NCBI RefSeq assembly: GCF_028368855.1
Contig: NZ_JAQNCY010000010.1
Location: forward strand, 79,308-143,307
Direction: 5' to 3'
DNA: 64,000 nucleotides
DNA from: Leisingera sp. SS27
GTDB taxonomy: Bacteria; Pseudomonadota; Alphaproteobacteria; Rhodobacterales; Rhodobacteraceae
The notes beneath the pieces are model-generated. The model saw only the letters and a list, made by a program, of their open reading frames with translations, searched no databases and was not told where the DNA came from. This document shows positions 50,607 to 59,729 of this stretch, piece after piece; the stretch's first letter is position 1; the number at the start of each line of letters is the position of its first letter. The position numbers were made by a program, and so were the translations under genes.

Positions 50607-52165
50607 CGCATCGCCTCCGGCGGCAGTTTGACCGGGAACTTGGCGCGAACCTCTGCATCCAGCTTGCTGCCGAAGTAATTCGGGTAATGCTCGCCCAGGA
50701 TCCTGTCCGACACCTCGCGGGCGCGGTCGAACATGGTCTGCTTGCCCGCCTTTTCCCAGGTGTCGGTCAGTTCCCGGTCCATCAGGTCGGGGTAGACGTA
50801 TTCCGTCTCCATATACTGCAGCGTCTGGGTGTTGCCGAGGAAGTGGCCGGGGCCAGTGGCGCAATCGTGGATCACATCGACCGAGAGGGTGTCGTCGCTG
50901 ACCTCGATCCCGCGTAGGGTACGGGAGATCATGCCAGCCGCCTCGTTGTCGATCACCATCGACTCGAAGGAACAGCCCATCAGTGAACCGACCATGCCAC
51001 CGAACTCGCACAGGCGGTTGGCACCGGCGTGGGCGGCAAGGCTGAAGGTCAGCGCCTTTTCCAGCCCGTACTGGGCGTCAGGGATCTTGGAATCGGTCAT
51101 GCCGCAGCCGACCGAGGTGGGCAGGTTGTAGAAATTGCCCATCTGGATCGCGGCAGCGCCGATCAGCGCCTGCTCGCCCGATCCGCCGGTGAAGGAGCCG
51201 GTGCGCAGATCGGTGATGAAGGGCCAGGCGGCGAACACCACCGGTGTGCCTGGGTTGATCAGGTTGACGATGGCGACGCAGGCAAGGGTTTCCGCCACCG
51301 CCTGCGCCAGCGTGCCCGCCAGCGGCGCGGGTGAGGTCGCACCGGCCTGCGGCGGCACCGCCAGATCGCAGGTCAGGCCCAGCTTGGCGGTGTCGATCAT
51401 GATCTCCAGATTCTCGCGCCCCAGCCGCAGCGGCGAAACGATCGGGCAGCCGCCGAAGATCACCGACGGTTTCTGCAGGAACTTGCCCTCACCGCCCGAG
51501 GCGATGTCGAACATTTCGATCGCCGGCTTGATGTGGGAACGGTCGCGGAAGGTGAGGCAGGAGGGTTTCTCGCTGCCTGCAAGAATGGAGTAGAGCATCG
51601 ACATATCATGCTCGAAGTCCTGCGGCACATCGGTGCCCAGCACGGTGTCGCCGGTCATGTGGATGTTGTCGAGCCGGTCCACCAGCCGGGTGAAGTCATA
51701 GACATCGCGGATGGTGGAGGGGCGGTAGCTGCGGCTGGCGGCATCGAAAGTTGTCACCGCAGTGCCCGAGTTGGCGTAATAGACCTTGTCCTTGGTGCAG
51801 TGCATGTCGTCTTTGCCTGCGCGGCTGCCGCGGGCGTGGACGTAAAACTCATTGGCAGCACCGGCCAGCAGATCTTCCATCAGTGCGCGGGGGAAGCAGA
51901 GGCGGCCATGTTCGCTGAGCGTGGCGCCCTTGGGCAGCACCAGATCCAGCAGTTCCTCGGTCGGATCACCGATGCCGGTGCGTTCCAGAATGGTCAGCGC
52001 GGCATGGTGGATCTTTTGCATGTCGGCATCCGACAAGGGCCGGTAGCGGCCGCCGGAAATGCCCGGCCAGATCGCCTGGCTGGCGGAGGGTTGGGTGCGG
52101 GCTGCGGCACGGGCATCGCGGCCGCCGCTGCGGCGCCGGGTTTGGGTCTTGGTAACGTCAACCAT
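50594..52165 (-). CDS. Trimethylamine methyltransferase family protein (second MttB-like, non-Pyl)
   Basis: This 523-residue COG5598 protein has an Arg-rich N-terminus (TQTRRRSGGRDARAAARTQ), YRPLSDADMQKIHHAALTILERTGIGD and the core PPQAGATSPAPLAGTLAQAVAETLACVAIVNLINPGTPVVFAAWPF. The frame is uninterrupted, so it is a non-pyrrolysine member. It is the last gene of the ABC transporter-DgcA-Rieske operon. Known relatives transfer a methyl group from quaternary amines to a corrinoid protein, but no corrinoid protein is encoded here. It is clearly a paralogue, not a near-identical copy, of the protein at 28313. Confidence 0.9.
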   Translation of the reverse strand: MVDVTKTQTRRRSGGRDARAAARTQPSASQAIWPGISGGRYRPLSDADMQKIHHAALTILERTGIGDPTEELLDLVLPKGATLSEHGRLCFPRALMEDLLAGAANEFYVHARGSRAGKDDMHCTKDKVYYANSGTAVTTFDAASRSYRPSTIRDVYDFTRLVDRLDNIHMTGDTVLGTDVPQDFEHDMSMLYSILAGSEKPSCLTFRDRSHIKPAIEMFDIASGGEGKFLQKPSVIFGGCPIVSPLRLGRENLEIMIDTAKLGLTCDLAVPPQAGATSPAPLAGTLAQAVAETLACVAIVNLINPGTPVVFAAWPFITDLRTGSFTGGSGEQALIGAAAIQMGNFYNLPTSVGCGMTDSKIPDAQYGLEKALTFSLAAHAGANRLCEFGGMVGSLMGCSFESMVIDNEAAGMISRTLRGIEVSDDTLSVDVIHDCATGPGHFLGNTQTLQYMETEYVYPDLMDRELTDTWEKAGKQTMFDRAREVSDRILGEHYPNYFGSKLDAEVRAKFPVKLPPEAMRPGR

Positions 52166-52237
52166 ATAGAGATCTCCGGGGTCGGGTCAGGGCAGGCCGT
52201 GCGGACGGCCTGCGGTAGAGTTTAGGACTTAGGCCGC

Positions 52238-53440
52238 TCAGATCATGCTGAAATAGCTGCGGTAGAAGCCGGGCAGGCTCCATTCCATTTCGGACAGCGG
52301 ACCGGGCGCAAAACGGTGCGAGTTCACACCCTCCTGATTGTGGCGGATGATGCGTTCATCATCGAGCGAGGTGACATGCCACAGCCAGGTGAGGGCTTCC
52401 TTGTCATAATCGCGCCCTTCCTCGGCATCGCCGCGCACATACCAGGCGATCTGGATATCGGTCTCCTGCAATCCGCGCGGGACAAAGCGGTAGCCCACCA
52501 GATGGTCGGCATAGATCAAAAAGTAATTCAGCGTGCCGATGGCCAGATCGGTGGCACCGCCGTCATGTCCGGTGAGCGCGCCCAAAGGCGGAGCCAGCGG
52601 CTCACCATCCTTGCTGCCGGTCTGATAGCCCGGGAACAGCGGGTAGCGGCGCCAATAAACATCCGCGCCGGGCGCCTGTGCGTTGGCGCCGGTCAAATCC
52701 AGTTCCTCGGCGGGCAAGCCGATTGCGGCAGAGCGTTCGCGCAAGTCCGCGCCGTATTTCGCCACATCCGCCGGATCCTTGAGCGAGTGGCTGCGGGAAT
52801 ACTCCTGGTGCGAGGGGGCGCAGTGGTAGCATTCCAGGTAGTTTTCCAGCGCCAGCTTCCAGTTGGCAGGCACCGGATAGGAGGCCTCATGCGCCAGTTT
52901 CAGGTTCTCCAGCTCCATCGGGGCTGACAGCGGCGCCAGGCGGTCCAGGCTTTTTGCCAGCGGCGGCGGGTTTTCATCGGCGCAGATGAAGATGAGGCCC
53001 TGGAAAATCTGCACCTGAACCGGGAACAGCCCGTATTCCGAAGGATCAAAGTCCGGTCCCATGGCGCGGCCGCCGCGCAGCCGCCCATCCAGGCCAAAGG
53101 TCCAGGCGTGGTAGGGGCAGGAGAACACCCGCGCCGTGCCCTGTTTTTCCAAACACACGCGGGAGCCGCGGTGGCGGCAGATATTCATATGGGCACGGAC
53201 CTCGCCCTCGCGGTCGCGCACGACGATCACCGACTCCGGGCCATAATCGAACAGGAAGTAATCCCCCGGTTCCGCAATCTGGCTGACGTGTCCGACCCAG
53301 ATCCAGTTGCGGTTCCAGAACATCTTGATGTCGTGGTCATAAACCGCTTCGGAGGTGTAGAAATGCCGTTCCAGCGCAAAGCCCTCGCGGTGGCTCTCCA
53401 TCAGCTCGCGCATCACTTGCAGGTCGTCTTTGGGCATCAT
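52238..53440 (-). CDS. Rieske non-heme iron oxygenase (GbcA/Stc2-like)
   Basis: This is a 400-residue oxygenase. The Rieske motif is C88-x-H90 and C108-x2-H111 (CRHRG, CPYHAW). The iron site NWKLALENYLECYHCAPSH gives ligands H206 and H211 and a bridging Glu (E203, ECYH) instead of Asp, as in quaternary-amine oxygenases such as CntA. The layout resembles glycine-betaine and stachydrine demethylases. It starts within the stop of the DgcA-like gene; two adjacent ATGs (53440, 53437) are possible. The expected product is a dimethylamino compound plus formaldehyde, which the DgcA-like enzyme could demethylate further. No reductase gene is present. Confidence 0.9.
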   Translation of the reverse strand: MMPKDDLQVMRELMESHREGFALERHFYTSEAVYDHDIKMFWNRNWIWVGHVSQIAEPGDYFLFDYGPESVIVVRDREGEVRAHMNICRHRGSRVCLEKQGTARVFSCPYHAWTFGLDGRLRGGRAMGPDFDPSEYGLFPVQVQIFQGLIFICADENPPPLAKSLDRLAPLSAPMELENLKLAHEASYPVPANWKLALENYLECYHCAPSHQEYSRSHSLKDPADVAKYGADLRERSAAIGLPAEELDLTGANAQAPGADVYWRRYPLFPGYQTGSKDGEPLAPPLGALTGHDGGATDLAIGTLNYFLIYADHLVGYRFVPRGLQETDIQIAWYVRGDAEEGRDYDKEALTWLWHVTSLDDERIIRHNQEGVNSHRFAPGPLSEMEWSLPGFYRSYFSMI

Positions 53441-55512
53441 GCGCCTCCCATGTCTTCAAGGGAAATCAGTTCGCGGCGGAACCAGTCGGCATCCGCCGCC
53501 GATTGTTCGCGTTCGAAATTGCGGGCCGCCAGGTGGCCGGCAAAGACCGCATCGGCAATCAGGCCCGGGGCAGCAGCGTCGCCGATCAATTCCAGCGTCG
53601 TCAGGCTGTCCGCGTGGTTTCCCTTCAGCTCATCAAACAGTGCCGTGTCGCGCTGGCGGGAGGTGACCAGCAGCAGGCTGGCACAGTCCACACGGCGGGT
53701 GCGGCTGGTATATATGCAGGCCAGTTCCGCGCCGTTGCCATCCGCGGATTGGAGGGAATGCAGCGGGATGATTTCCACGCCCGCCTGCAACAGTTCCGCC
53801 TGCACCCGGTGCTGTTCCAGCGTCAGTTCGGTGAAGGCCGAGGCGATGGCGCCCGGCGTCACCAGCACCACCTTGCGGCCTGCGGCGGCCAGATGGCTGG
53901 CCAGCACCCCGCCGATGTAGCCCTGATCGTCGTCAAAAAGCAGCACCGGGCCATTGTCCGGCGGCAGGGTGCCTTCCATCACGTCGTCAGGGGTGAACAC
54001 GGGGATGTCTTTGATCTCCAAGGGCAGCGGCGACGTGCGCCCGCGCCCGTCGCGGTGCCAGGTGCTGCCGGTGGCAAGGAAGACATTGGGGATGCCTAGC
54101 TCCGCAACTTCCGCCGCGCCGAGTTTGCTGCCGGTGAACATCTGCACGTTGCCGCGCTGCTGCAGGTCCCACAGGCGGTTGGCGGCGACCCGCTTCCAGG
54201 CGGAGAGGCCCTTCAGCCTGCTTTCCTTCAGCACCCGCCCGCCGAATTCCGCTGCCGCTTCTGCCAGCGTCACCTGATAGCCGCGCTTGGCCAGCTGCAT
54301 CGCGCATTCCAGCCCGGCGGGGCCTGAGCCGACCACCAGCGCGGCCTCTTCCTGCTGCTTGGGGGCGATCACCTCCGGGTGCCAGTTACGCCGCCATTCC
54401 TCGCCCATGGTGGGGTTCTGGGTGCAGCGGATCGAAACACCCAGATTGTCAGCTGACACACAGATGTTGCAACCGATGCATTCGCGGATTTCCTCAATCC
54501 GGCCTTCCTCGATCTTCTTGGGCAGGAAGGGGTCGGCGATGGAGGGGCGGGCGGCACCGATCAGGTCCAGCACGCCCTTGGAGACCAGGGAGGCCATCAA
54601 GTCAGGCGAGGTGAAGCGGCCGACGCCCACCACCGGCTTGTTCGTCACCTGCTTCACGAAATCAGTGTAAGGGATCTGATAGCCGTCTTCCGGCTGGAAC
54701 CGGGTGGTCATACTGTCGTTGCTCCAATCGGCAACATTCACGTCCCAAAGGTCAGGCAGATCCGCCAGCATCTCCACCACGGCACGGCCTTCCTCGCTGG
54801 CCTGCATGCCGCCGGCGCCCATCATCTGGTCAACCGCAAAGCGGAAGGCGACGGCGCAGTGGCCGTCCAGCACCTCGCGGGTGTCTTCCAGCAGCTCGCG
54901 GGTCAGGCGGACGCGGTTTTCCAAACTGCCGCCGTATTCATCACTGCGGGTATTGTACTGCGGCAGCAGGAAGTGATGCGGCAGTGTCATCTGGTGACCC
55001 GCATACACATAGACGATGTCAAAGCCCGCCTCCTTTGCGCGTTTGGCGGCGTCGCGGTGCCACCGGCGCAGGTCACGGATGTCCTGCTTGTCCATCGCGC
55101 GGGCCTGTTTTGGATAGACCGCATCAATCGGGCGGTCGCTGACCCCCAGCGCCGGGGCGCGGGTCAAGTGGTTGGTGGCGTGGTGACCGTTATGGGCCAG
55201 CTGGATTGCCGCCAGCGATCCCTTGGCATGGACCTGTTCTGTCATCAGCTGCAGCGCCGGGATGTCGTGCTTGTCCCACAGCCGGTGTTCCGCATAGGGG
55301 CCAAGGTCGGACGTTGGATGGATTTCGGTCTCCTGTGTCGAGACCACGGACCAGCCGCCCTCTGCCTTCATCGCGCGCACAGCTGCCTCCGCCTGCGGGC
55401 GGACATGGCCCAGCCCGGTGCAATGAGGCACCTGGAAAAAGCGGTTGCGGGTGGTGACGGGACCGATCTTCACCGGCTCGAACAGAATGGAATACCCATT
55501 TGCGCCTGGCAT
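53437..55512 (-). CDS. DgcA/StcD-like NADH:flavin oxidoreductase family demethylase
   Basis: This is a 691-residue enzyme built like trimethylamine dehydrogenase and 2,4-dienoyl-CoA reductase. It has an OYE-type FMN barrel (1-340), a [4Fe-4S] site with C345, C348, C351 and C363 (CIGCNIC...RC), then a FAD/NAD-type domain from about 388 (ALVVGSGPAGLECAMQLAKRG). DgcA demethylates dimethylglycine and StcD N-methylproline in betaine-degrading bacteria. It lies between the ABC transporter and the Rieske gene, as expected for sequential N-demethylation of an imported betaine. The exact amine is unknown. Confidence 0.9.
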   Translation of the reverse strand: MPGANGYSILFEPVKIGPVTTRNRFFQVPHCTGLGHVRPQAEAAVRAMKAEGGWSVVSTQETEIHPTSDLGPYAEHRLWDKHDIPALQLMTEQVHAKGSLAAIQLAHNGHHATNHLTRAPALGVSDRPIDAVYPKQARAMDKQDIRDLRRWHRDAAKRAKEAGFDIVYVYAGHQMTLPHHFLLPQYNTRSDEYGGSLENRVRLTRELLEDTREVLDGHCAVAFRFAVDQMMGAGGMQASEEGRAVVEMLADLPDLWDVNVADWSNDSMTTRFQPEDGYQIPYTDFVKQVTNKPVVGVGRFTSPDLMASLVSKGVLDLIGAARPSIADPFLPKKIEEGRIEEIRECIGCNICVSADNLGVSIRCTQNPTMGEEWRRNWHPEVIAPKQQEEAALVVGSGPAGLECAMQLAKRGYQVTLAEAAAEFGGRVLKESRLKGLSAWKRVAANRLWDLQQRGNVQMFTGSKLGAAEVAELGIPNVFLATGSTWHRDGRGRTSPLPLEIKDIPVFTPDDVMEGTLPPDNGPVLLFDDDQGYIGGVLASHLAAAGRKVVLVTPGAIASAFTELTLEQHRVQAELLQAGVEIIPLHSLQSADGNGAELACIYTSRTRRVDCASLLLVTSRQRDTALFDELKGNHADSLTTLELIGDAAAPGLIADAVFAGHLAARNFEREQSAADADWFRRELISLEDMGGA

Positions 55513-55552
55513 GCTGGCACATCCTTTTATGTCTTTGTTTCGTCTGAGCGGT

Positions 55553-55576
55553 GCGGCGGGCGTCAGGGCCCGCCGC
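55553..55576 (-). terminator. Hairpin after the binding-protein gene
   Basis: Perfect 9-bp arms GCGGCGGGC and GCCCGCCGC with a 6-nt loop lie just after the solute-binding-protein stop. There is no T-run; it probably stabilises the upstream message and raises binding-protein level relative to the enzymes. Confidence 0.6.
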
Positions 55577-55585
55577 TTGCGGGGA

Positions 55586-56644
55586 TCAGAACCCGGCCTT
55601 GATGCGCTCGAATTCCTTCAGCATCCGGCCTTCCAGTTCCGGGTTCACTGCGTCAAAGAACAGGCTGCCCTCGAAGAACTTGTCCACATCGGCAAAACCG
55701 TAGGTCTCGATCAGGCTCTGATCGGCGGATTTGAAGGCATCGGCATTGGCATGTGCGTAGCCCCAGTTTTCGATGATGTATTTGCCGCTGGGCTCGGCGC
55801 TCAGCGCGTTCAGCATGTCATAGACCTGCTCGTCGCTCTGGGTGGAGGAAGTCAGATGCACATAACCGCAGACCCAGGTCGCAATGCCCTTGTCCACGTC
55901 GCGCATCATCTTGGCCGGGGTCTCGTTCCAGATCAGGTTCAGCTCCGACTGGTTCCAGCCCCAGCCCATCAGCACCTCTCCGCTGGCGATGGCCTGATCC
56001 AGCTGGCCCGCATCGGACCAGTAGAACCGCACATTCGGATGGATCTGGCGCAGGAAGTCAGACGCTTTCTGGAATTCCTCGTCCGACATATCGGTATAGC
56101 TGGAGGCACCGGTCGCCAGCGCCGCCATTGCATAGGCAGAGGAAGCCGCATCAGGAATGGCGATCTTGCCCTGATATGCGGGGTCGGCCATCAGCTGCAG
56201 AGAGACCGCGCTCTCATCAATCTGGTCGGTGCGGAAAATCAGCCCGGTGTTACCCCATTCAAAAGGCACCATATAGGTCTGGCCGTCGATGGTGACGCCG
56301 TCCACATCCTTGATCTGCGGCAGAAGGCTGTCCCAGTTGCTGATTTTTGAGGTGTCGATCGGCTTCAAGAGCCCCGCCGCCACCCATTTGCGCAGACCGT
56401 CGGTGCAGGGGTGGGCGAGGTCGGCGGCAAAACCCGATTGCAGCTTGGTGAAAGCTTCCTCGACGCTGCCGAAATAGGTGTAGCTGGGCGCGCCGCCGTA
56501 TTTGGCAACGTAATCGCCGTAGAACCCCTGATCCTCGTAGCCGGACCAGTCAAAAACCGACAGGCTGGCGGCGTCGGCGGATGCGATGCCTGCCGAGGCG
56601 GTTAAGGCCGTAGCCGCGGCCAGTACCGTTTTGAAGTGTTTCAT
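55586..56644 (-). CDS. ABC transporter periplasmic binding protein, PotD/spermidine-putrescine type
   Basis: This 352-residue protein has a signal peptide (MKHFKTVLAAATALTASAGIASADA). The mature start ASLSVFDWSGYEDQGFYGDYVAKYGG is typical of the PotD/PotF fold. Such proteins bind polyamines, but many family members bind betaines or other cationic amines. GGAGG precedes the ATG at 56644; a longer reading from 56668 lacks support. It is cotranscribed with the ATPase and two permeases upstream and the demethylases downstream. Confidence 0.92.
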   Translation of the reverse strand: MKHFKTVLAAATALTASAGIASADAASLSVFDWSGYEDQGFYGDYVAKYGGAPSYTYFGSVEEAFTKLQSGFAADLAHPCTDGLRKWVAAGLLKPIDTSKISNWDSLLPQIKDVDGVTIDGQTYMVPFEWGNTGLIFRTDQIDESAVSLQLMADPAYQGKIAIPDAASSAYAMAALATGASSYTDMSDEEFQKASDFLRQIHPNVRFYWSDAGQLDQAIASGEVLMGWGWNQSELNLIWNETPAKMMRDVDKGIATWVCGYVHLTSSTQSDEQVYDMLNALSAEPSGKYIIENWGYAHANADAFKSADQSLIETYGFADVDKFFEGSLFFDAVNPELEGRMLKEFERIKAGF

Positions 56645-56664
56645 TTTTCTTCCTCCCTTTATTC

Positions 56665-57765
56665 TCATGCCTCGCGGGCGCCGAGGTCGATGACTGAGGC
56701 GTTCTGCACCCCCAGCCAGACCGGATCGCCCTGCTTGTGATCAACCGTATGGAAGTAGTTCGGCACCGATACCGCGATGGGCTGCGGCAGGCCGCCGGCG
56801 GTGACGTGGTAATGCACGTTCTCGCCGTAAAAGGCGGCATTGGTGACGGTGCCCTGCAGATACCCGTCGTAGCCATCGGGCTTCTGCGCCGAAATCTCCA
56901 GCTGTTCGGGACGGATGCCTGCCAGCAGCTGCGGCCCGCGCCGCGCCACATTGGGGTTCACGTCGATGGACAGCGGTCCGAAGCCCTGCACGTCAGCGTG
57001 CAGTTTGCCGTTCACCTCTCTGGTGACAGCCGCATCCAGGAAGTTCATGCCGCCGATGAAGGCCGCGACTTCCTGGCTGCAAGGGCGGGCATAAAGCACC
57101 TCGGGCTTGTCGACCTGCTTGAGCTGGCCCTTGAACATCACGCCGATGCGGTCGGACATGGTCATCGCCTCGTACTGGTCGTGGGTGACCATGACAAAGG
57201 TGATGCCCAGTTTCTGCTGCAAGCGCCGCATTTCGAACTGCATCGCCTCGCGCAGGTTCTTGTCGAGCGCCGACAGCGGCTCATCCAGCAACAACACCTT
57301 GGGCCGCATCACCAGCGCCCGGGCCAATGCCACCCGCTGGCGCTGGCCGCCGGACAGCTCCGTTGCCTTGCGCGACTGCAACCCGCCCAGCTCCACCATC
57401 TCCAACGCCTCAGCGACGCGAGCGTCTGTTTCGGCCTTGCCCAGCTTCAGCTTGCGCAGGCCAAAAGCAACATTGTCGCCGACGTTCAGGTGCGGAAAGA
57501 TCGCATAGGACTGGAACACCATGTTGGTGGGGCGTTTGTTTGCAGGGATGTGGGCCATGTCCTGGCCGCCGATGCAGATGGTGCCGGCGTCGTGGTCCTG
57601 AAATCCGGCGATCATCCTGAGCGCCGTGGTCTTACCGCAGCCGGAGGGTCCGAGCAGGGAAAAGAACTCGCCTTCCTTCAGAGTCAGGTTCAGGTCGCGC
57701 ACCGCGGTGAAGGTGCCGAACCGCTTTTCCACGCCGGAGATTTCGATGATGTTCTGAGTGGTCAT
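56665..57765 (-). CDS. ABC transporter ATP-binding protein, PotA type
   Basis: This is a 366-residue ATPase. Walker A is GPSGCGKTT (39-47), the ABC signature LSGGQRQRVALARAL and Walker B VLLLDEPLSALD with following H-loop VTHDQYEAMTMSDRIGV. The C-terminal TOBE region (LLAGIRPEQLEI) is regulatory. The start at 57765 has AAGGA 7 nt upstream; an ATG at 57780 overlapping the permease stop would add five residues. It powers the importer formed with the neighbouring genes. Confidence 0.93.
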   Translation of the reverse strand: MTTQNIIEISGVEKRFGTFTAVRDLNLTLKEGEFFSLLGPSGCGKTTALRMIAGFQDHDAGTICIGGQDMAHIPANKRPTNMVFQSYAIFPHLNVGDNVAFGLRKLKLGKAETDARVAEALEMVELGGLQSRKATELSGGQRQRVALARALVMRPKVLLLDEPLSALDKNLREAMQFEMRRLQQKLGITFVMVTHDQYEAMTMSDRIGVMFKGQLKQVDKPEVLYARPCSQEVAAFIGGMNFLDAAVTREVNGKLHADVQGFGPLSIDVNPNVARRGPQLLAGIRPEQLEISAQKPDGYDGYLQGTVTNAAFYGENVHYHVTAGGLPQPIAVSVPNYFHTVDHKQGDPVWLGVQNASVIDLGAREA

Positions 57766-57779
57766 CTGCGTATCCTTCA

Positions 57780-58631
57780 TCAGGCGGACTTGGCGGAACG
57801 GCGGCGGAAGTATTCGGCGGTTAGCAACAGCAGCACCGAGGCGAGCAGCAGCAGCGAGCCGAGCGCCAGCGTGTTCGGCAGCTTGGCCGGAAAGCGGATC
57901 TGGCTCCAGATATAGACCGGCAGTGTGGGCTGGTTGCCGGACAGGAAGAAAGCCAGCACAAATTCGTCGAACGAGACGGTGAAGGTGACCAGCAGGCTGG
58001 CAACAATCCCCGGTGCCACAATCGGCAGAGTCACCCGGCGGAAGGTGCCGATGACACTTTCGCCAAGGTCGAAGGCGGCTTCCTCCAGCGACTGGTCGAA
58101 GTCGTCAAAGGCGGATTTCATGATCGAGACCGCAAAGGGCAGCGCGACAAACACATGGCCCAGGATCACCGTGGTTAGCGAGGGTTTCAGACCCAGCGAG
58201 ATGAACAGCACCAGCATCGACGACGCCACAATAATGCCGGGAATAACCAGCGGCAGCATCACCAGCCCCTCCGACAGTTCGCGCCCTTTGAAGCGGTAGC
58301 GGACATAGGCGCGGGCGGCGAACAGCCCCAGAGACGTGGCGACCAGCGCGGTCACCGCGCCAACGATCAGCGAGTTCACCATGGCCTGCAAGAGCGTGTC
58401 CTGCTCACCCAGCTGGGCGTACCATTTCAGGGTGAAGCCCTTCATCGGGAAGGCCACGATGGTGCCGTCGTTGAAGGAGAACAGCGGCAGCAGCAGAACC
58501 GGCAGATACAGGAAAATCAGGTAGCCGATGGCATAGGTCAGCAGCCAGGGGAAACGGATGGGTCTGCGCCGCGGTTTACTGACAGCAGCGTTCAGCGGAG
58601 TGTTCAGGGGTTCGCTTGCCGGGTTACTCAA
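57780..58631 (-). CDS. ABC transporter permease, PotC type
   Basis: This is an inner-membrane permease with about six helices and the EAA loop ALPFAVSIMKSAFDDFDQSLEEAAFDLGESVIGTFRRVTLPIVAPG. I place the start at a TTG (58631) because GGGGAGG lies 8 nt upstream and the codon overlaps the previous stop (TTGA); a GTG at 58640 would add three residues but sits on the Shine-Dalgarno itself. It pairs with the PotB-type permease. Confidence 0.9.
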   Translation of the reverse strand: MSNPASEPLNTPLNAAVSKPRRRPIRFPWLLTYAIGYLIFLYLPVLLLPLFSFNDGTIVAFPMKGFTLKWYAQLGEQDTLLQAMVNSLIVGAVTALVATSLGLFAARAYVRYRFKGRELSEGLVMLPLVIPGIIVASSMLVLFISLGLKPSLTTVILGHVFVALPFAVSIMKSAFDDFDQSLEEAAFDLGESVIGTFRRVTLPIVAPGIVASLLVTFTVSFDEFVLAFFLSGNQPTLPVYIWSQIRFPAKLPNTLALGSLLLLASVLLLLTAEYFRRRSAKSA

Positions 58632-59491
58632 CGGATCCACCTCCCCAGCGCGGTTGCTAAGATCACGAACAGGATGGCGACAAAACCGACCGAGGCCATT
58701 ACCACCAGCGATAGCGTCGCGCCCAAGGGCCAGTTGTTGGCCGGGCCGAACTGCACCTGTATGAGGTTCGCCACCATCTTGCCCTGCGAACCGCCGACCA
58801 GCGACGGGGTGACGTAGTCGCCGACGGTGGGAATGAAGATGATCAGGCTGGCGGCGATGATGCCGGGCACGGTCAGGGGCAGGGTGACGCGGATGAACCG
58901 CTCCAGCTTGGTAAGGCCGAGGTCAGTTGCCGCCTCCAGCAGGGAGCGGTCGATCTTCTGCAGCGACACATAGATCGGCAGGATCGCAAAGGGCGCCCAG
59001 GCATGGGCCAGGGTCAGCACCACGGCGAATTCATTATAGAGCAGGAAGGTCAGCGGCTCTGTGATCAGCCCCATCGAGATCAGCGCCGAGTTCATCACCC
59101 CGTTGAAGCCCAGGATCAGCTTCCAGCTGAAAACCCTCAGCAGGTAACTGGACCAGAACGGGATGGTGATCAGCAACAGCCATAGGGTTTTCTTATGAGT
59201 GCGGAAAGCGATGAAATAGGCAATCGGATAGGCCAGCGCCACGGTCACCGCTGTCACCGCCGCGGCAATCAGGATCGAGCGCAGCATCAGATGCCGCACC
59301 AGCGGATCGGTGGCGGCTTCCAGGTAGTTGGCCCAGGTCAGGGTCTTGTCGATTTCGACATAGGTCTGGGTCCAGAAGCTGTAGGCTACCAGGATCCCGA
59401 GAGGCGCAGCCACCAGCAGCCCCACATAGAGCGACGCCGGGGCGCTGAGCGCCAGGCCCTTTCCAGCCTCAGTTCTGAGAAATCCGGTCAT
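58628..59491 (-). CDS. ABC transporter permease, PotB type
   Basis: This 287-residue permease has about six helices (LYVGLLVAAPLGILVAYSFW first) and the EAA loop PIYVSLQKIDRSLLEAATDLGLTKLERFIRVTLPLTVPG. It is the first gene of the seven-gene minus-strand operon, and its promoter faces the TetR gene across a region with two matching operators. Confidence 0.92.
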   Translation of the reverse strand: MTGFLRTEAGKGLALSAPASLYVGLLVAAPLGILVAYSFWTQTYVEIDKTLTWANYLEAATDPLVRHLMLRSILIAAAVTAVTVALAYPIAYFIAFRTHKKTLWLLLITIPFWSSYLLRVFSWKLILGFNGVMNSALISMGLITEPLTFLLYNEFAVVLTLAHAWAPFAILPIYVSLQKIDRSLLEAATDLGLTKLERFIRVTLPLTVPGIIAASLIIFIPTVGDYVTPSLVGGSQGKMVANLIQVQFGPANNWPLGATLSLVVMASVGFVAILFVILATALGRWIR

Positions 59492-59538
59492 GTCTCTCCG
59501 TAGATTGCAAGGTGCGCTGTCGGAATGCCGCCATTAAA

Positions 59539-59554
59539 ATGGACAATCGTCCAT
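59539..59554. promoter_or_regulatory. TetR operator candidate 1: ATGGAC-AATC-GTCCAT
   Basis: Perfect 6-bp arms around a 4-nt centre lie in the divergent promoter of the ABC-demethylase operon and the TetR gene, 48 bp before the permease start. A near-identical copy lies 64 bp away. Confidence 0.75.
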
Positions 59555-59602
59555 GAAAATGTGACGGCTGGAAGAGGGGTCTGTCAACAGGATTCTATAA
59601 AA

Positions 59603-59618
59603 ATGTACAAACGTCCAT
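59603..59618. promoter_or_regulatory. TetR operator candidate 2: ATGTAC-AAAC-GTCCAT
   Basis: This second copy differs from the first only at one arm position and one centre position. The centre-to-centre distance of 64 bp is about six helical turns, so two TetR dimers would lie on the same DNA face. Confidence 0.7.
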
Positions 59619-59729
59619 TTTTACTGGAGAAACCGCTGCATATGTGCCTAGACTGGCCAGGGAGCGGCGCTTGCCGCAACGCGCGCAACCGCGTAACAGC
59701 AGCGGAAACGATTAGGATCCAAGAGACAA

